From NCBI GenBank assembly GCA_030704615.1, contig CM060732.1, positions 56,587,053 to 56,651,052 on the forward strand: a stretch of 64,000 nt of DNA, in the 5' to 3' direction. Each line of letters opens with the position of its first letter. Position 1 is the first letter of the stretch. The notes below the pieces were generated by a model. That model was not told the DNA's origin and searched no databases. It saw only the letters and a program-made list of their open reading frames with translations. The stretch is from Takakia lepidozioides (taxonomy: Eukaryota > Streptophyta > Takakiopsida > Takakiales > Takakiaceae). The translations under genes and the position numbers were made by a program. This document shows positions 42,145-54,024 of this stretch, piece after piece.

Positions 42145-43468
42145 GTATGTGTCAAATGCTAGAGAGGAGAAATGAGGTGCTCAAAAACTCCTTGCCATGG
42201 ACATTTACTTGAAGCACCCTTGAGGGCAGGATGCTCATCCTGTGCAAGCCAGTTGCAGCGTTTCAGCCCACCAGGAATAAGACCCAGGCCCAAATTGAAA
42301 ACACTCAGCCAGCAGAAATCTGGTGACATAAACATTGCTCAAGAAAGGATGGAATCCATCCCAACCTGAGTTGCAGTAGCCTCCACTTTGGTGTTCTGGT
42401 TTGTGGCTGGGTTTGACATTGTAATAACACTCTAACTTGCAACACATGCAAAATACAGGGTTGTGGTTGCAGTGCCAGCCACACTGTTGAGAAAAATGGG
42501 CATAGAGAGAAGAAGAGAGGCAGAAGGGATGGAAGAGGATACTGAAGGACGTTGTCAATGTACTCATAAGACGATGTTTGCCTTAACCTTACCCTGCGCC
42601 CAGTTTGGGCAAAACAAGAGGGAACAGTCACTACCTTCCCCCCAGTAGTGGGACTGTGTCATGTGGACAAAGACAGACAGACACACATACAAGTTAATTG
42701 AAGTATAAAAGCAAGCAACAGTCCAAGGGACTTGTCCCGTGATGGCCTGGTTGTCTTTCTGATGAATTGTTGGTGTGGTAATGTTTGGGGCGTGGTAATG
42801 TTGCAGGGCTTTATGTGAGCCGCAACACGTATGTGCGTGATTGCCGAGTGGAGGATCACCAACCCCGTGCACTTGGTACCCACCCCTCCCTCTCTGTCCA
42901 CACTGCTGTGGATACTTGCTAGTAGATGAATTCCTGTAAACCATCACATCCTAAAAGCCCCAACCCTAGAGAGTATGTAATCACATGATGTTGTTTTTGA
43001 GAGACAGGAGAGAGAGAGAAGATGGAACACAGAGAGATATGGAAAGAAAGAGTGAAGGAGGAGAGTACAAGCAAAGGTTTGGTCTTTGTGAGGGTAATGG
43101 GGGGAAAGTGTGTATGGCAACTGTGGTCTTGATTTTGCCAATAATAGGAGAAGCGTGCTGTCTTTGTGTCCGGTTCTATGTGGCATTGTAAGTGTTATTT
43201 GTTGACAGTGGTATGGCCGCCAGTAACATGTTATGTTGGGATACTGTTGTCAGCAGGTGGATGCAGCCATTTTGTATGCAGGCTTGAAGCCTACTGTCTT
43301 GAGAATCCGCCTCCGGTAATTGAGCCTTTCTGGTTCACAGTGGGTGCGTGCTAATTTCTGTTCAAATTAGATTCCCTTGTAATGACCTGTACATGCACAG
43401 TGCACTTTCTTCTCTCCACATAAGTGGATTTTTCACGCTCTCGCTTCAAAGTTACGAGAGGTGCTACG
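42145..43468. other. hAT interior, no supported gene
   Basis: Short frames on both strands overlap without domain content. A captured intron or flank of the F-box gene is possible for the first few hundred bases. Confidence 0.45.
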
Positions 43469-43980
43469 AGATAACAGAGATAAAGAGAAGCTTTGGAATG
43501 AACACTTTTCTGACCCTTGTCAATGGTGGGACAATGTGGGTAGATGGTCAACTAGAACAACAGCGGTAGCAGCGCAATTTGAACAAGGCACTGCTAATGA
43601 AGGTACCTTCTTCAACACATTTCAGCCTTCTTCTTCGACCTGTTTCAGCCTCTTTTGCCCTCTCATCAGGCTCAGCCCTGAATTTCCATATTGAATTTTG
43701 TAAGTTAGCTCGTTGAGATGATCTATGGTGGTTTGGAGTGACTTTGCAAGTTACTGCCAAGGTGGCAGCAGGAAAGTACACAAATACAGATAACAGAGAT
43801 GAAGAGAAGCTTTGGAATGAGACACTTTTATGACCTCAGTCAATGGTGGGACAATGTGGGTGGATGGTCAACTGGAAACAGCAGCGGCAGCAGCGCAATT
43901 GATTGAGCAAGACACTACTGATGAAGGTATCTTCTTCAACACATTTGTGGTGAGGGCACCTTCTTCTTCGACCTATTCCA
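43469..43980. repeat. Direct duplication of about 170-190 bp, offset 319 bp
   Basis: Copies at about 43469-43640 and 43788-43980 share GAAGCTTTGGAATGA, CAATGGTGGGACAATGTGGG, GATGGTCAACT, CAGCGGCAGCGCAATT-type and CTTCTTCAACACATTT segments. The duplication lies in the 3' flank of the transposase. Confidence 0.85.
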
Positions 43981-44040
43981 GAAGTAACCAAGTGTAAATC
44001 AATGTGTGTAGAGTAGTGTATTATAGAGTACACAAAGAAA

Positions 44041-46527
44041 TCATTCTATCTCAAACAACTCGGCCTCTGCAATCAACTCCTCGTTGTCATCTAAGATGAC
44101 TTCCTCACTGTTCAAAAATTCGCTCATGTAAGAGCTCATGCAACCAACATGAGCATCATTCGGCCAATTCTTGACAATGCTCACAAGCATATCAAGGTTC
44201 TGAACACCTAACTTGCAACGTCGCAAGTTTGTAATAACACCTGCAATGCTAAAAACCCTCTCACATTCAATCTGAGACCCAACAATGCCCAACAGGAGAC
44301 GTGCCAAATACCCTACATATGGAAATACAGATTCGTGCTCTTTCCACCATTTCAAATGAGCACCGCACTCAGTGTCAGTGACTTTTTGCCTTCGGAAATG
44401 CGCAAGCTGATCTCTCACCACCATCAATGCCATATGGCTCCTCCAAACCAAACAATGGCATGTCATCCTGAGTGGAATGTGGCTCCGGCTGGGTCGTAGT
44501 ATCCGGGTGAAGGATCTTGAAACATTTGACCAAAAGAGGCTCCAACACCAAGGTGTCATATTGCCAAACAATGATATGTCCTTGTTCTCTGCCCACATAT
44601 TGTGTCACCAAGGACAATCCCTTGAAACGCGGATCAGGCATCAGCGCCAACATATTGTGGGTTTTCAATGGTTGAACTCCTTCCAAAAATGAGAGAAATG
44701 GCCCCAATACATGCACCACCTCCTGAGCCATCCGCCATTCTAACAATTGCAACTCTGCATCAAAATCGCCAATGCAATAATCCACTGTACCCAACCTTCG
44801 AACACTCTCTGCTCGCATGCGTACACAAGTTGTAATTGCTGCAGCAAGAGCATCAGACAACAGCCAGTATCCGCCTGACTGGTTCATAACACACTCATGA
44901 ACCACGGGTCCAAGAACCGTGGAAATAGACTTTGCAATTGCCCACACTTGTGGGCTTGGTATGCGAGATTGCAAAGATAGTGAAGTCTGCCTAGAATAAC
45001 AAGTAATGATGGCTTGCCGAAATTCCAAAGTGTCTTGAAAGATGATCACTTCGGAAGCAAACCTGTTTTTCACTGGAGTCTTCAACTTGCGAGGATGAAT
45101 GTTACTATCAACACATGCTGCATTACATTCTTGCCTTCCTTTTCCACTCTTCTTAATCCAAGTGATGGTCTTCTGCAACTCTGATTGAGCATCCTTTATA
45201 GACACAACCCTCATATTCATGCACACCTGTGCATCAGTCGTGGCATACTGACAACACTTGGACATTGCATGTCCAAAGCAACTTCCACACAAATGGTACA
45301 GACAGTCCCAATGGGGCACAAGACACGACTGCATTCAAAGCTGCAGTCAAAGTACCCAAATTACCTCCTTCATCTTTGACATAAGCTATGATGCGCAAAT
45401 TCAAACCATATTTTGTCAAAAGGTCATTCACTTGTCATGCCATGGCTGCCCCCGATGTATCAGCTGCCTCAAACATTCCCAATGTCACATGGCATGGTTC
45501 CCATTGCTCATTAAGAAAGTGCGCTGTGATGACAAAAGAATCTGTTCCTCCTCTTGACATCCACAAATCGAAACTGACAGTACAAGTTACACAACTAGAT
45601 ACCAATGGGGACATGTACAAGAATTGTTTTTTTGTGCTACCAGTGATGGGAGCGTCTCATTCACAAGTGTGCGTCGAGAGGGGAAAACTAGACGATCATT
45701 TTGTCTCCCCACTACCCTTCGTAGCCATGGAGATTTGACCAAAGACAATGGCAACAACTCTTTTGCAATGAATAGGACCAAATCCTCGTTGAACCTTTTC
45801 TGTTGTTCATCATCTTTATTGTATGGAGTTTGACTGCCAAAGAAAGAAGATATGTTCCCTGGGGTAGGGCCAAGCCTCTTCTTCGCATGTCTACGAGCAT
45901 CCGACCCATTTTTTTCCATTTCAATCCACTTATTAACCAAAACCCATGTTTCTGATTCACATGCTTGTGAAGAACAAAGTTTCCATGGTCTTTGTTGTAA
46001 GTCATACATCCTGGCATCTTTTCAAACACAGGAGCAAGATGACAAAACACACACCTCATATATTGCGGGTGTATTGCATCTACTGGACCCGCGTTGGCAA
46101 CTACATAGAATGCCCATGATGAAGCAGTGCGATTGTAAGGTTTCCAAAAATCACGTTGTTTGCTTAGGATGAAAAACTGCTCTTCCTCGGACATTGAGCT
46201 GCTTGAATACTGTGATATTGTGGAAGACCCACCGACCGTTGAAGTGAGAGGAATTGATGAAGAAGACGATGCACATAGCGTAGGGCAAGCTTCCATAGCT
46301 CCCGCATTGTTGACATTGGTGTCATGAACAACACCTCTCTCCAGTTCTTCAAAGATATTGGGCTCCATACGATGCAAATGATGGGTAACCTCCACGGAGG
46401 TTGTGCTGACTGCGCTGCTCCCTCCCCCGTACTCGTACCCGGCTGCTCCCCCGGCGTTGGTGTGCTGCTCCCTCCCCCGCGTTGATGCTCGTGCTGCTGC
46501 GGTAGGAGGAGGTGAGAGACGATACAA
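44041..46527 (-). pseudogene. hAT transposase, frameshifted
   Basis: Read right to left. The N-terminus is low-complexity (46527). A BED-type zinc finger follows with CVFCHLAP and HKHVNQKH. The frame shifts near 45960 to ARRHAKKRLGPTPGN and again near 45590 to SFDLWMSRGGTDSF. A TGA lies at 45432-45434, then IAYVKDEGGNLG, another shift near 45300, and a long segment with LLEWRMAQEVVHVLGPF and LALMPDPRFKG. A final shift near 44400 leads to the dimerisation domain: WWKEHESVFPYVGYLARLLL and SQIECERVFSIAGVI. At least four lesions make this copy inactive. Confidence 0.9.
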
Positions 46528-47439
46528 CGTGGGAAAAAATAAATAAACAAAACCATGCTGCCTACGCTGCTATCTCCTCCTCCTGCACTGGTTCGGCCTC
46601 CCCCATGGGCTGAGGCGCTGCTCCCTTTCCGCGCTGATGTTGGAATTCCATCTCAGTGCCAGAGATCCACTTCATCCCTACATCTACTCTGCCCCTCTCG
46701 GGCCTTTTGAATGTTACATGGGCGTTCCCGAGGACGGGCATTTCGGGGACTTGGTTTCAGAGACCAATTCCTTGACCATTATAAACTTCTGCTCATTCTC
46801 CACCCTCCTTCTCTGTCCAGACTACAAGCAGGCTATTTACCTACGAATATCCAGAGTCAATTGTCTGCCCTACAAGTCTACATGTCTGCAAAAGGTGTGA
46901 AACAAAGAGATGTTGCAAAACTCTCGTTGAAATGACAAAGAGAAATCAAACACTAAATTGCATTAACAAATTGCAACCCTAAACATCTAAATTGCACAAA
47001 CAAAGCATATCTTGACCGTCTTCCTCAACCCAGTATCATCAGGGACCTGCAAACTGCAATCTGCAAACCAATTAGAGCTTTAAAAAGCTTTACAGAATGC
47101 CCAGCAATTTTTCCTCCACACCAGTCTGATCGTACTTACTTTTCGCTACCCTAGATATGGGGCAAAGTTGAACACTGTAACTGCACTCAGGTGCGCGCCA
47201 AATAGCACTCAATGTACAAACATCTAAGCGGAGCCTCATTAGTCTCTCACTCCACCCCTAGACCCGCTCTCTCCCATTTCTTCAATTGTCTGTTTTATTA
47301 TTATTATTTCATAAATTTGTTTATGAATGTTGTGTTGTTTCTTTTCAACATGGTCAAAATATTTGATATAACTAATGGGGATTCACAAATCATTTTCATA
47401 TTAAAAAAAACGATATATATATACTCAAAAAATACAGAA

Positions 47440-47609
47440 CCGGAACCGGCGGATCCTTCCCAAAAAATACCCGGAACCCGAACCGGCATCTGCTCATGAA
47501 TTTTGGAACCGGAACTGGAACCGGATCATAAAAAAGAACCGGATCCGGAACCGCCTCAAGGAACCGGAACCGGCGGTTCCTTCAATATGGCAAGAACCGC
47601 ACAACACTA
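47440..47609 (-). repeat. Right terminal and subterminal repeat of hAT element
   Basis: GGAACCGGAACCGGCGGTTC-type sequence ends in CCGCACAACACTA at 47609. It is the inverted partner of 41061-41235. Confidence 0.85.
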
Positions 47610-50600
47610 ACCTCAGCAAGAGGCCTATTTCCTTCTCTTTTGTTTGTCTCCGCTGGACTGTTTCTCCGGTGCATTGTGTTTTTTCGTTCCGCTTTGTATC
47701 CCTACTGCTCTGGTGGTTATTTTTGCCATTATTCTTAATTTATTGTTGCGTCCTTTAAGAATAAAAAATAATTACATTAAATTTGATCAAAGTACAACAT
47801 TGAGCAAAGTGATTGGGCGAATCAGACAAATGTTTTTTATCCTGCCCATGGATACCAAATGACCTAATTTGTTTTTCTTTATTTTTAAAGAGAACAGGGG
47901 ACAGTGGCCCTGGAAATTGTTTTTAAGGTAAGTAGAAATAACCTTACAAGAGCCATGAAGGCAGAGGAGTGAGGTAAATAAAATAAGATGAACGATGAAT
48001 GAAAAGTTATTATGGATACTAAACCGTACGTCAGACCACAACAACACACACAACGTACAACGTTTACTTTTACTTTTACTTTATTAAGATTATTCTGTTT
48101 CTGATAGACAAGGAAGCCCTTAAGGCACCGACTCAAAAGAGGGCATTCAAAAACAAGAATCCAGGGCCTCTGTTCCCTTTAAAAAAATAAAAAAAATAAA
48201 AAAAAAGAATAGTGCCAAGCAGTGTTTTCTTTTCATTAATCGCAGGTAGGGCACATATGAAATTCTACCCGATGCCCACGTGGCGGAAATAACGAGGTGG
48301 CAGGGTTAGAAGAGTGGCTATATACCAGGTGGCATTTTTAAACTGGTCCATATCAGCAAAATCCGGCTCCTGATGGCGGATTTTACTTCCAATAACGTGC
48401 AAGTAGCTTACCCCATTTTCCAGGTCGAAATCTGGCGATTTTCACCAAGAAAAAAAAATACTGCCAAGCCTGTACAAGTTGCAATCCAGATATGCTTCAA
48501 TGTTGTGCTCAGGGTTGATTGTTGATTCCACCTCAATTCCAAGGCAAATCTCAACCCTGATATATATATGTGTATACGCTTAGGAAGTGGCTCTTAGTTA
48601 CGCCGGTTTTGGCCGGAGTCCGGAGCTCAAAACATGCAATATCCACCTCCGTTAGGAACCGCCAGATATGAAGAGCAGAGATAACCGGTTGTAGAACGGG
48701 TTCTTGTGTATTTTCTTGGTGTTTGATTTGATCCGGAAGTGTGGGCCAAAATATGCATGTTCTCAAATCCTTTTATCCGGGTTTTAGGCCCGGAGGTCAG
48801 ATTCCGGATGATCATGGGTTGTTGGGTTCACTGAGGTGGTATGAGTATTTAGGAGTCTTTTTGGGCCACAATTTTCATTCCAGAAGGTGGAAGAAGGAGC
48901 ATTTATCATATGTTAGATTTTTTAGCATAGATATTTTTCTTTTTTTATTAAAACTTAGAGGCTTGATTGATGACCTAATATTGAACCACTAGAGGCCATT
49001 TTTCATAGGCTTACAAGTGTAGTATTTGCTGCCAACCAGAAACACCAAACTTAACTGCGGAACCTGACCTAATTTTTGCTTCATTGAGAGCGGGTTATAT
49101 TAGTTTGTAAGCACCGGGCAGGCGTGGAGCGGATGTGGTGAGGAGGGTGGGACAGCACCGTGGCACGGAAGGGCCCAATAGCCTCTTGTGTCGTTGTAGG
49201 TTGCTTGTGGCCCCTCTTTGTTTCTTGTTTCTTTCTTCCTCTTGTCCCATATGCTCTTTGAGCTTGTCCTTTAAAGTACCATTTCATTTCATTCCTTTCC
49301 TTTGGTTTTTCGGGGCTCGTTTAACCTTCTGCTTAGAGTCCCAAGGCATAAAGCTGGAGGAAAATCCTTGTCACTGAGAGAGAGCTTGAGGGGGAGGGCA
49401 AGGAAAGAGAGAGAGGACATGGGGTCCAACAGACAGAAGGGAACATTAGCAGGGGGGGAGAAGGAGGAAAGGTGGGCAGGTAGCAGTAGATCTGCTAGAA
49501 CACCCTCCTAGACTGCTTCTTTCTAATCATCTGGTTGACAGTCATGAATACCAGAGTACAATACACTGGTGAGTTTGGATCATAGTTTGAGCTCTTCTTG
49601 CATATATCTGTGTTCACAAGTGAGGGCTCCACTACCTAGTATCTTTGTGACCCATAACCTCAAATCCAGTTAGAACAGGGGGCATAGCCCAGGTCCTGAC
49701 CTTCCAGATTTCCACTGAAAAGCTCTCTAGCAAAACACTATTTGATGTGCAGAAGGGTCAGAGTGTGTGAGAAGGAGAGGGAGGAGAGAAACAGAAAGAG
49801 AGCTGACATAGTTGGCTTGATAGAGCCTTCATAGAATTGAACAAAACAGTAGGATCAGTGAGCAATCAGTGGTCAGCAAGTGCATTTGCATCTTCCTGAC
49901 TGCACCAAACAAAAACCCAAAAAAATATTAACATTATGCCTATCAGAAGGGACTATTAATGTACAAGTTGACCAGATGACTGTCTTCTCAAGCATGGATT
50001 GACCACAACTATTCCTAATTGACTTCCCCTTGTCTCTGTCTCTGTAAGTCTTCTTGAGACCTGTGGTTGGTGTTCACAAGAAACAAACTTTCGACTAAAT
50101 GTGAACATGTCATGTCATGACGTGGCACTGGCTTCCCAATTCAGACTACAACAAGAGTTTTGTCAATAAACATGCATGCATTAGAGTAAGTTCCCTGATC
50201 TGAAACAAGCAGATGCCATAGCTTTGAGGCAAGCCCCAGCGAGGTGTGGATCCTCCTTGACAATGTTAGTGTGAGAGAAGAAGAAGCAGAAATTCATGAA
50301 ATTCTTATAAAGCCCGATGGTACAGTAGAACAACACAGGAACTACAGACAACCAGAGAAAGAGAAAATAAGGGAAAAAGAAATTTATTGAAGTCTGGGGA
50401 GGACAAAATGGCCCATGGGAGAGGAAAGATGGGAGACATGTCTAACAAGAGTGAACAAGAAAGTGATCAACCTCCAGAACTTGGAAAGAGAGAACAGGAG
50501 AGAGAGATTAGTACAACATTAGAAATAAGATATATCGTAGTATGATTATACCTTCCCTAGATTACTCTGTTTGGAGGCTACCCCTAACCCTAAACTCCTC

Positions 50601-51653
50601 AAGAAATTTTCACCTTGAATGGAAGAAGCATGTGTTCACGATATATTCTCACAAGACTGAATTCCTCGTGGAGGTACAAGAATGGTCTGAGCTTCAACGA
50701 CCCCACGGGTCCCCTCCCCGTTGCTAAGTGGAAGTGAGAATCTTGGAGTCTGCTCAAAAGGGACTCATCGTGCATTTACCCACCTACGGGCCTTTGAAAG
50801 GCCGAAAAGAAGAACGGAACAAATTCCATGTTTCATGTGTCTTCCAGGACCTGCCAGTTTGGAAACGAAAGAATGATCGAGCTGCTGACTGAACGCAGGA
50901 CTTTGAAGGGTCATGGGCATAAGGCTTGCTCAGAATTTGTTTCGACAAGTAATTCATGGATTCTCGAAAGTAGGACGAAAGACAAATCATCTCAGGTACA
51001 TGTACAGAACCTTCTGCCGGAGAAGGTTCGACATAGTTCCCCTTCTGCATTATATCCAATATCCATGAGTTTTCACCTTGCCATGATTTCAGATGGCCCC
51101 GCTAAAAATCGTGGTCTGCTCCTCAAAAAATGCCCTCCCTGCGTGATCCATAGCCATTGCTCAAATTTGGCCATGCATTCAAAGTGCTCCCACCATATGC
51201 ACAACGAATGCCGTGGCTACCATTGCGGTGGCCACCAAATACTGCTGGGCTTGGGATGGCCTTGCACCCACCACCGGCCCCCCGTTGCTCGGCGGGCTCG
51301 GCCCTGTTGATGTGGAGCTATTCGATCCTCCCGCTTGCCTGTCATATCTGGAATCGTTAGTCTAGACTGCATCTATCAACGAGGGATCACTTCGTAGAAA
51401 CTTATCTGGATTCGACATTTTGAATGACCTCGCCAATTGGATATTCATCTTGTAGCACCGAGCTGCCAGTATCCAAAAAATCTCTTGATTATGCTTGCAA
51501 TCAGATCAAGTGAGACAAGGAAGAGAAGAGTAGTTAACCTGATCTCGGACATTAACTGCAGGCACGATGATTTTCAGAAAACATTCAAGTTCGTGAAGCT
51601 TCACTTTCCAAGCAGTGGAACCCGCAAAGTGAAGTAGATAAGTCACAAAAAAC
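47610..51653. other. Intergenic region, no supported gene
   Basis: Four kilobases without recognised domains. Short overlapping frames at 50784-51310 on both strands have no splice pattern or known motif. Dispersed repeat pieces lie at 47893-47945 and 48131-48180. Confidence 0.55.
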
Positions 51654-54024
51654 TTACACGGTGGCACAGTCGGCTGAAGCAAATCCAACCTGCTGCTTCA
51701 CTAAGTCATACACCAGCTGATGGTCTTGCTGAAAAATGTTGCCAATGATGCTGAACTCACTATTACTGCTGGTCATAGCTAGGCACAAGGCCCCCGAAGT
51801 CTCCACAAATGTGTTGGAAGGAGATGCCGTGTAGTCAACATTGTCGAAGTGCACCACCATAATTGGCACACTGACACTGGATACTTGAGAAATGTCGAAG
51901 CATAAGTCTAGTCCAAGGGAATTAACTGCAACCGTCGGGTAGCTGATTTGGTTCAAGTAGGCCTGAAGTCACAGCATTGACACCTTTAAAAGCGCAACAC
52001 TAGTGAAGGTCTCCTACACAGCGACGTGGATCAATCGCCTTGTACGCTGTCTTCATCCAATTTCTGAGAGATTTATACCCTCTTTGCAAAGATCCACTCC
52101 ACTACTAACAATTGTGTGTGTTCGTGCAATGATCTCTCGGCGAGACAGAAAAAAACACTACTAATTTGAAGTTCGGATGCATGAGTCTTCCTCACTGGCA
52201 GAGCATCTCGTTCTTTGAGTTTCTTCGATTTAAAGCAACAATGCTAATTTTAACCGATCGTGAGGCACACAGTCAAAGCTGATCCCACGAGGATTCGTGA
52301 TGAGGCCAGTGACGGAGCAGACACAGCCTCGTGGACCTGAAGCTTGGGATTAAGCAACTTAATGGTCAGGAGCCCGGTATCATCTTACCTGCTTGATGAT
52401 GGCATATGCCTCCTGGTTCCAGTTGGTGATCGTCGTCCCGGAGTCAAGGATGACGCCTCCATGGCCTGTGGAACCGATGTCGAAAGTCCCTGCTGAGATG
52501 CTGAGCTTTTGACCGCCCACACTGATACCAGTGACACCCACATAGTAGTATGTTGAGACTTTGGGATTTGTAAGGAGGGGAGTGTATTGGACACCTGAAG
52601 CTCGTGCAGCATCTCCAAGGAACAAGGGACTTGTCTTGTTAGCCGTTGCGTTCACCAAGCAGTAAGAGAATATGGCTGTGACTTTAGAATTGAGCTGAGA
52701 GGGCAGAGAAACATTTCCCCTGCCAAAACCCGCGATCCCGCCTGCACTATCTGTAAACGACCCCAAGTCGTCGTCACTACAACCAAAGGCAAAATTGGGG
52801 ATACTAGTTTCCACTCCAGTCGTGCTGCTGAGGGTGAGTGTGTCATAAGCAAGTGTACCGGTGGTGTTGGAACCGTCTCCGTAAGAGTATAGGTACTGGC
52901 AACCGGAGTTTGCGCAAGTATCGTTTAAAAGGTTCTGGGGACAAGCAGTGTACATGACAAATCTGTCGAATTAAGTACGTACGCAAGTATATGATCGACA
53001 GATTCAAACTTGTGTACTAGTTAGCATAATATGATCCCGGCACATGTCGAGAACAGGCCACATCCCCTCTGTGAAATTTCCTCGAGCGGACCATCTGGAG
53101 GCATGACTCTCCGAACATGTACTGAATTTCTCTACTGAATTTCAAAATTGATCGAGTTCTAGACTGCAAACCTAGGTAGACAATATAGATAAGTACCAAG
53201 GATACAGAGGAGTACTGCAGGTGCTTGCTAAGGCAAGTTGTACAAATCAGACTCGTCACTCTTGCCTGTGCAGGAAGGATAATGGTTGAAGAAATGTCTT
53301 CACCTGGGTGTTGCACAAGGGGTTGGTGCAACCAATGGACTTGTATGTTGACGATTTCTTGGGATCAAACAAGGCGCCACTTTGATTGTAGCAATGTATG
53401 CAAGGCAAACACTGAAGCCACACCAGATCACTTGCAGTATCCAGAATTGCTGAGAATTTCTGTTGGGGCGTCCCAAGTGAAATCTCCAAAAGATACTCTG
53501 TTTGATCCGCGGCAGGGTACGTTGGAGTCTCTAGACCATTCGCCGCAGCTTTGATGCTGCGTGAAATGTAATCGCTCCGTTGCAAACTCCTCTTCACAGA
53601 CGCAACCAACCTTTCAGTGAATGGTCTGGGTGTGGATGAGCTTAGTGGCGACAACGGGTGGTCTCTGTGCATCACCTCACCTCTAATCAGTGCCTGCAAC
53701 ACTCCAAAGACAATTTAGCGACATACTTGAGACATAGCTCTAGATCAGGGAAGACTTCTATCTAGTTGGGGGGTGGCAATATGGTGAAGCCTGTACTCGA
53801 AGACCACAAAAATCTCTTTACAAAAGCCACAATCTGAAATTTATTTTCATCGTAAGATCACATACGGGCTCGGTGCCTGCTTTGAATTTGGTCTCGTGGT
53901 GGATAAAGTCCCTCCTTGTATTGTCAAGCGCTTTAGATCCCATAACTATTCTAACACAATCATTTCGAATTACTAAGATTGCAAGTAAGATCGGAAAGAG
54001 TACAGCTCCTTTAGGCTCTGCCAT
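51654..54024 (-). CDS. Nepenthesin-type aspartic protease, copy A, atypical DTAS active site
   Basis: Four exons, all phase 0, give 467 residues: 53866-54024, 53304-53693, 52389-52934 and 51654-51962. The N-terminus is a signal peptide (VLFPILLAILVI). The prosegment leads to YLLEISLGTPQQKF, the A1B family entry. The first catalytic motif reads LDTASDLVWLQC with Ala at 140 where Gly is nearly invariant. The second is VILDSGTTITN (Asp347). The nepenthesin-specific Cys-rich insert is present (CLPCIHCYNQ ... CTNPLCNTQ ... CANSGCQYLYSYGDGS). The C-terminus SIIGNIFQQDHQLVYDL is typical. Such proteases are secreted or vacuolar and act in defence, development or senescence. DTAS could weaken activity. 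The paralogue at 58736-61137 has normal DTGS. Confidence 0.9.

Larger units (their letters stand above)
41061..47609 (-). mobile_element. hAT DNA transposon, decayed, with captured F-box gene piece
   Basis: The ends are CAATGTTGTGCGG on the left and CCGCACAACACTA on the right, inverted and hAT-like. Subterminal regions at 41085-41225 and 47440-47590 are packed with GGAACC/GGTTCC motifs in inverted arrangement. A minus-strand transposase with BED finger and hAT dimerisation domain lies at 44041-46527. The plus-strand captured exons are at 41615-42144. No perfect 8-bp target-site duplication was found. Confidence 0.88.

Noticed and set aside
43480-43980. Considered as a CRISPR-like or clustered repeat
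   Set aside because: Only two diverged copies and a eukaryotic context. A plain direct duplication.
50784-51310. Overlapping frames on both strands, possibly an exon
   Set aside because: No recognisable domain and no consistent splice sites. Left as intergenic.
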